NCBI GenBank assembly: GCA_934229785.1
Contig: CAKQEA010000033.1
Coordinates: 1-18,677 of the forward strand
Origin: an uncultured Anaeroplasmataceae bacterium
GTDB lineage: Bacteria; Bacillota_I; Bacilli_A; Acholeplasmatales; Anaeroplasmataceae
Reading direction: 5' to 3'
Length of the DNA: 18,677 nt
The notes under the pieces were generated by a model. The model saw nothing but the letters and a program-made list of their open reading frames with translations. It searched no databases and was not told the DNA's origin. Every line of letters starts with the position of its first letter. Within the stretch, counting starts at the first letter, position 1. Made by a program: the position numbers and the translations under genes. Shown here piece by piece: positions 16,144 through 18,677 of the stretch.

Positions 16144-16632
16144 TTATTTATTTTCCTTTTTTCCTTCTGTCTTTGAAACATTATCAGGAATATCTAGCAT
16201 AGCAATAGCTTCTTCATCAATTTCTTGAACCTTATTAAATTCAAATGGGAATTTAATGAATTTCATGTTCTTTTCTTGATGAGGAGCAAATTTAACACAT
16301 CTAGTAATTGATTCACTGAATTTAATCTTGAAGTAATGCATTAAATAGCCATTTTCAAAAGATTTTTCGTATGGTTCAACCTCACATTTAAGGACGATTG
16401 GATCTTTAGAGTAAAGATTTATCTTTTCTCCTCTTTCATTAGCAATTAGCTCAAAGTGCTCACGTGTTAGAGCAAATTGAGCTCTATCAGCAAGTAGCTG
16501 AAGGCGTGTAGCCTTTGTACAGCCCATTTCTGTATTAATTGCCATTTTAGGAACTAATAGTTCTACATTAGCACGATTGGAATCCTTGTCGTTTGCGAAT
16601 TTTACGCAAACATTCATTATTGTTTTAATCAT
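16144..16632 (-). CDS. Hypothetical soluble 162-residue protein, candidate ssDNA-binding protein
   Basis: This first gene of the phage-like operon encodes a soluble protein without signal peptide or membrane segment. The N-terminal 130 residues appear to be a beta-rich domain with many Lys and Phe residues (for example HYFKIKF near 99-105 and MKFIKFPFEF near 123-132), and the last 30 residues are charged and probably disordered (SKTEGKKENK). Filamentous phages encode an ssDNA-binding protein (gene V product) that coats the replicated strand before extrusion, and none is otherwise visible here. Size, charge and position make this the best candidate, but I see no decisive OB-fold motif. The start ATG follows an AGGAGG site, and the gene is preceded by a 350-base noncoding region with promoter-like elements. 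Confidence 0.72.
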   Translation of the reverse strand: MIKTIMNVCVKFANDKDSNRANVELLVPKMAINTEMGCTKATRLQLLADRAQFALTREHFELIANERGEKINLYSKDPIVLKCEVEPYEKSFENGYLMHYFKIKFSESITRCVKFAPHQEKNMKFIKFPFEFNKVQEIDEEAIAMLDIPDNVSKTEGKKENK

Positions 16633-16880
16633 TATTTAAAATCCTCCTAATTTTGAAGCATTCATAATTATTAACTTGCAATTTGAAACTCTTAAACATA
16701 AACTAAACAACTATTTTTCTATTTGTCATCATTAATAATTATTTGTGCATATTATTTATTTTTATTGGAGGATGGCCATTCTTTATAATTTTAAATCTCC
16801 AATTTCTTTTTACAATTCAATTATACTCTAGGGGTGGTGCCACTATTGTGCACCCTAAGCCTTAAAATATTAAAAAATGC
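16633..16880 (-). promoter_or_regulatory. Leader and promoter region of the phage-like operon with inverted repeat over the promoter
   Basis: This noncoding stretch holds the AGGAGG site for the 162-residue gene and two promoter-like patterns on the minus strand. One is a perfect TATAAT at 16820-16825 without a good -35. It is immediately preceded by an imperfect inverted repeat at 16829-16857 (TAGGGGTG against CACCCTA, with inner GGTGC/GCACC alternatives) that covers the -35 position and could be an operator. The other is TTGTAA followed 16 bases later by TAAAAT, just downstream. No ORF longer than about ten codons is present here. Confidence 0.45.
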
Positions 16881-16911
16881 AAAAAAAATAATGGATTTTT
16901 TAGATCCATTA
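16881..16911 (-). terminator. Strong intrinsic terminator (second of tandem pair)
   Basis: On the minus strand an 8-base perfect stem (TAATGGAT with ATCCATTA, 16889-16911) and a seven-base loop are followed directly by eight T residues. It backs up the terminator just upstream and shields the phage-like operon from read-through. Confidence 0.85.
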
Positions 16912-16945
16912 CATTTATAAAAGGGAATTATTTAATTTTTCACTT

Positions 16946-16974
16946 AAAAAACCACAAGACATAAAATCTTGTGG
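16946..16974 (-). terminator. Strong intrinsic terminator (first of tandem pair)
   Basis: An 8-base perfect stem (CCACAAGA with TCTTGTGG) around a seven-base loop is followed on the minus strand by six T residues. It lies eight bases after the stop of the truncated gene at 16983, and so is the terminator of that transcript. Confidence 0.88.
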
Positions 16975-16982
16975 AATATAAT

Positions 16983-17630
16983 TTAATTATTTGAAATTTG
17001 AGGTAACTCTATTGTTTGTTGTTCGTATGAGAATGTGCCTGAATAAGAAATATCATCACCTTCATATTCATATTCAATTTCAATTAGCTTATTATCTTCA
17101 ACTTTTATTACAACATTTTTCATTTTAGTACCATGATAATCAATTTCAGCGGCTATATATACTTTTGATTCCTCATCATAAGTAAACTTATAAAATTGAG
17201 TACCTATTTCCTTTAATCCGTATCTTTGCATGTCATAATCTTCTTTTGTAGATTCAGATTTAACCCATTGATTATCACTATAAGAATATTGACAATACTT
17301 GTCATTATCCTTTTGGAAATATGTGCTCATTAATAAACCACTCATGTTCATACTGATATAAATAATATCTCCAGAATATACTGTTGAGTTTGAGATTCTA
17401 ATTCCACTAGATGTTGCAATACCATCTGCTTTACAGTTATTTCCTAAATCAAATAAATCAGCCCACTCTGCTTCTGTTACTGTTGCCTTAACAATTTGTT
17501 CATCAGTAGGTATTTCAATTGTAGTTGTGTCAAAATTTTTAAAGCTAATGTGAGTTGAATCACTAAAACTTGTTCCTGCTATTATTGATTTTGTAACACC
17601 ATTTTGTTTGAATCGAATTTTTATACACCA
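16983..17630 (-). pseudogene. 5'-truncated gene remnant, probable extracytoplasmic protein
   Basis: An unbroken frame of 215 codons ends at 16983, but its first in-frame ATG, GTG or TTG is at 17351, so 93 codons of apparently coding sequence precede any usual start. No ribosome binding site stands before 17351, and none is seen near the frame's beginning at 17630. The reading is consistent with a gene that has lost its 5' end. The residual protein is rich in Thr, Ser and Tyr, with beta-type segments and TEAEWADLFDL near residues 52-62, and an acidic C-terminal part. It might once have been a secreted lipoprotein with a signal peptide now missing, but no family is recognised. A strong terminator follows. 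An alternative is a short intact gene of 122 residues starting at 17351. Confidence 0.5.
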
Positions 17631-17678
17631 TTATTATACCATTTTAACCCTATGATTCTATACCTTTTCTAATTGATA

Positions 17679-17717
17679 TAAAAATAGTTTTAGCCTATAT
17701 TAAGTAAGCTAAAACTA
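17679..17717. terminator. Bidirectional intrinsic terminator
   Basis: A 10-base perfect stem (TAGTTTTAGC at 17685-17694 with GCTAAAACTA at 17708-17717) encloses 13 bases. On the minus strand it is followed by TTTTTA, and on the plus strand by ATACTTTTTT. It probably ends the protease transcript, about 200 bases past that gene's stop. The intervening 17718-17915 is AT-rich and I see no gene or clear signal in it. Confidence 0.75.
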
Positions 17718-17915
17718 ATACTTTTTTAGAAATGATATTAATTATTTTCTCTTGAACATTTAATTATTACATAAGAATACTATCTTCTTACCTTTATATT
17801 CTTAGTATAAACCAAATAATTAACAATTAATAAAAATCATACTATCTACTTAAAAACTACTTATCAACATAATAGTAGTATAAATGATGGTTCAAATAGA
17901 ATAGTTTCAATATAC

Positions 17916-18620
17916 TTAACTATTTAAATAATCAATCACATCTCTAATAGGAATACAAAATGCCATTCCATAAATGATATTACCAGAATAATCTTTTAAT
18001 CTAAATGTAGTTATTCCTATAAGTCTTCCTTTGCTATCAAGCAAAGCACCACCACTATTTCCTTCATTTATAATTAAATCACATTGAATTACATTTCTCA
18101 CATTATTTTCATATTCAATATTAACTTGTGGTAAACTAATTATTCCTTCATTTATTCCTATTCCGTGATTCATTCCATTTCCAATTGCATATACTTTATC
18201 GCCTGATGAAATTTTAGAACTATCAGCATATTTAATAGTTTTATATTTTACATCTTCAGTATTGTTAATTTTTAAAATAGCAATATCCCGATTCAAATCA
18301 TATTTAATTAGAGTTACTTCTCTATAATCAATTTCAAATGAAAATCTAATCTCATATAATTCAAATTCTTTATAAACTCCTGATTGCTTGTAGGTAACAA
18401 CATGAGCATTTGATACAATGGTTCCATCTTCTTTAATAAATATAGCACTGCCATATGATGTCAAAGATTCTCCTGTTTGTGATTTTAATTCAACTACAGA
18501 ATTTTGATTCTTTTTAAAAACATCTTCTACTGTTGGAGATTTACTTAAAAACATAAATAAAATTCCTGTAAATATAACCACAAGTAAACTTATATTAATA
18601 CAAATTAATATCTTTTTCAT
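17916..18620 (-). CDS. Membrane-anchored trypsin-like (HtrA/DegP-type) serine protease domain protein
   Basis: The 234-residue protein has an uncleaved-looking N-terminal membrane segment (about 6-26) followed by a chymotrypsin-fold protease domain outside the membrane. The catalytic triad is visible: His73 in SNAHVV, Asp112 in NRDIAILKI and Ser189 in NEGNSGGALL. The oxyanion-loop GNSGG and the AIGNGMNHGIGINEGIIS region match S1C/HtrA proteases. Unlike full HtrA, it ends right after the protease domain and has no PDZ domain, so it may be a constitutive or substrate-dedicated protease rather than a stress-regulated one. The ATG is preceded by an AAAGGA site overlapping the end of the upstream gene, so the two probably form an operon. 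It appears to be host DNA outside the phage-like block. Confidence 0.9.
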   Translation of the reverse strand: MKKILICINISLLVVIFTGILFMFLSKSPTVEDVFKKNQNSVVELKSQTGESLTSYGSAIFIKEDGTIVSNAHVVTYKQSGVYKEFELYEIRFSFEIDYREVTLIKYDLNRDIAILKINNTEDVKYKTIKYADSSKISSGDKVYAIGNGMNHGIGINEGIISLPQVNIEYENNVRNVIQCDLIINEGNSGGALLDSKGRLIGITTFRLKDYSGNIIYGMAFCIPIRDVIDYLNS

Positions 18621-18623
18621 AGC

Positions 18624-18677
18624 TTAATCCTTTGGTAATTCATGTGGATATGCTACGTGAATTCCATCCTCAGATAC
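18624..18677 (-). CDS. C-terminal end of an unidentified gene (cut by window edge)
   Basis: Seventeen codons and a TAA stop are visible, ending HVAYPHELPKD, in a frame open to the right edge. The stop lies three bases before the protease start codon, and the protease ribosome binding site is inside this gene, suggesting an operon. Too little is visible to suggest a function. Confidence 0.5.
   Translation of the reverse strand, partial: VSEDGIHVAYPHELPKD

Larger units (their letters stand above)
4711..16860 (-). mobile_element. Putative filamentous phage (inovirus-like) prophage, about 12 kb
   Basis: Twelve closely packed minus-strand genes lie between tandem terminators on the right (16881-16974) and a terminator hairpin on the left. 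The hallmark pair is a Zot/pI-like membrane ATPase and a Rep_trans-family rolling-circle initiator, the combination seen in CTXphi (Zot and RstA). They sit with several signal-peptide proteins anchored at their C-termini and two tiny hydrophobic proteins, as expected of filamentous-phage coat and adsorption genes. No capsid, terminase, tail, integrase or type IV secretion genes are seen. The ends are inferred from gene context only, because no attachment-site duplication was found. A small conjugative or mobilisable element is the main alternative, since Rep_trans proteins include MobT relaxases, but there is no recognisable FtsK-type coupling protein or conjugation ATPase here. Confidence 0.6.

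Noticed and set aside
15921..16202. A plus-strand ORF of 93 codons across the 57-residue gene
   Set aside because: It is antisense to three minus-strand genes with good ribosome binding sites, and its product looks like a random translation.
17560..17632. A short minus-strand ORF beginning ATGGTGTAT in another frame ahead of the truncated gene
   Set aside because: It is about 22 codons long, has no convincing ribosome binding site and does not join the downstream frame without a frameshift.
1..18677. CRISPR arrays, tRNA or rRNA genes
   Set aside because: No regularly spaced direct repeats and no tRNA- or rRNA-like conserved segments were seen on either strand.

Overview
The window is AT-rich throughout and every supportable gene lies on the minus strand, so transcription runs from high to low coordinates. 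The low GC, strong AGGAGG-type ribosome binding sites, signal peptides followed by a single C-terminal anchor, and TGA used as a stop with TGG for tryptophan suggest a low-GC Firmicute (Bacilli, Erysipelotrichia or a related gut lineage) using the standard bacterial code rather than the Mycoplasma code. No genus can be named from this sequence alone.

Right end (about 16.9-18.7 kb): the last codons of an unknown gene, a membrane-anchored trypsin-like (HtrA-type) protease, a bidirectional terminator hairpin, a 5'-truncated gene remnant, and two strong tandem intrinsic terminators. These terminators insulate what follows.

Centre (about 16.86-4.71 kb): a compact block of twelve genes that I interpret as a cryptic filamentous-phage (inovirus-like) prophage. 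Its first part is a morphogenesis module: a 162-residue soluble protein (candidate ssDNA-binding protein), a 57-residue hydrophobic protein, a 446-residue secreted and anchored protein, a 48-residue hydrophobic protein, a 1064-residue secreted and anchored giant protein, a 269-residue protein with pIII-like architecture (signal peptide, Gly/Ser/Asn linker, terminal membrane anchor), and a Zot/pI-like membrane ATPase. After a strong hairpin comes the replication module: a rolling-circle initiator of the Rep_trans/MobT (PF02486) type, a 32-residue very basic micro-ORF, a 77-residue protein, a UvrD/PcrA-like helicase, and a 110-residue protein, closed by a terminator hairpin. Genes overlap or nearly touch throughout each module.

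The most interesting points are that this phage-like element appears to carry its own UvrD-family helicase next to its rolling-circle initiator, that the initiator gene seems to begin at an ATA codon behind a perfect Shine-Dalgarno (so annotation from standard start codons would see only its C-terminal half), and that it encodes an unusually large anchored surface protein. No integrase or transposase is visible in the block, and attachment sites were not found.

Left end (1-4.45 kb): a type I restriction-modification operon in the order hsdR-hsdM-hsdS, with hsdS cut by the window edge. Between it and the phage-like block is a roughly 100-base structured segment bounded by a 10-base inverted repeat.
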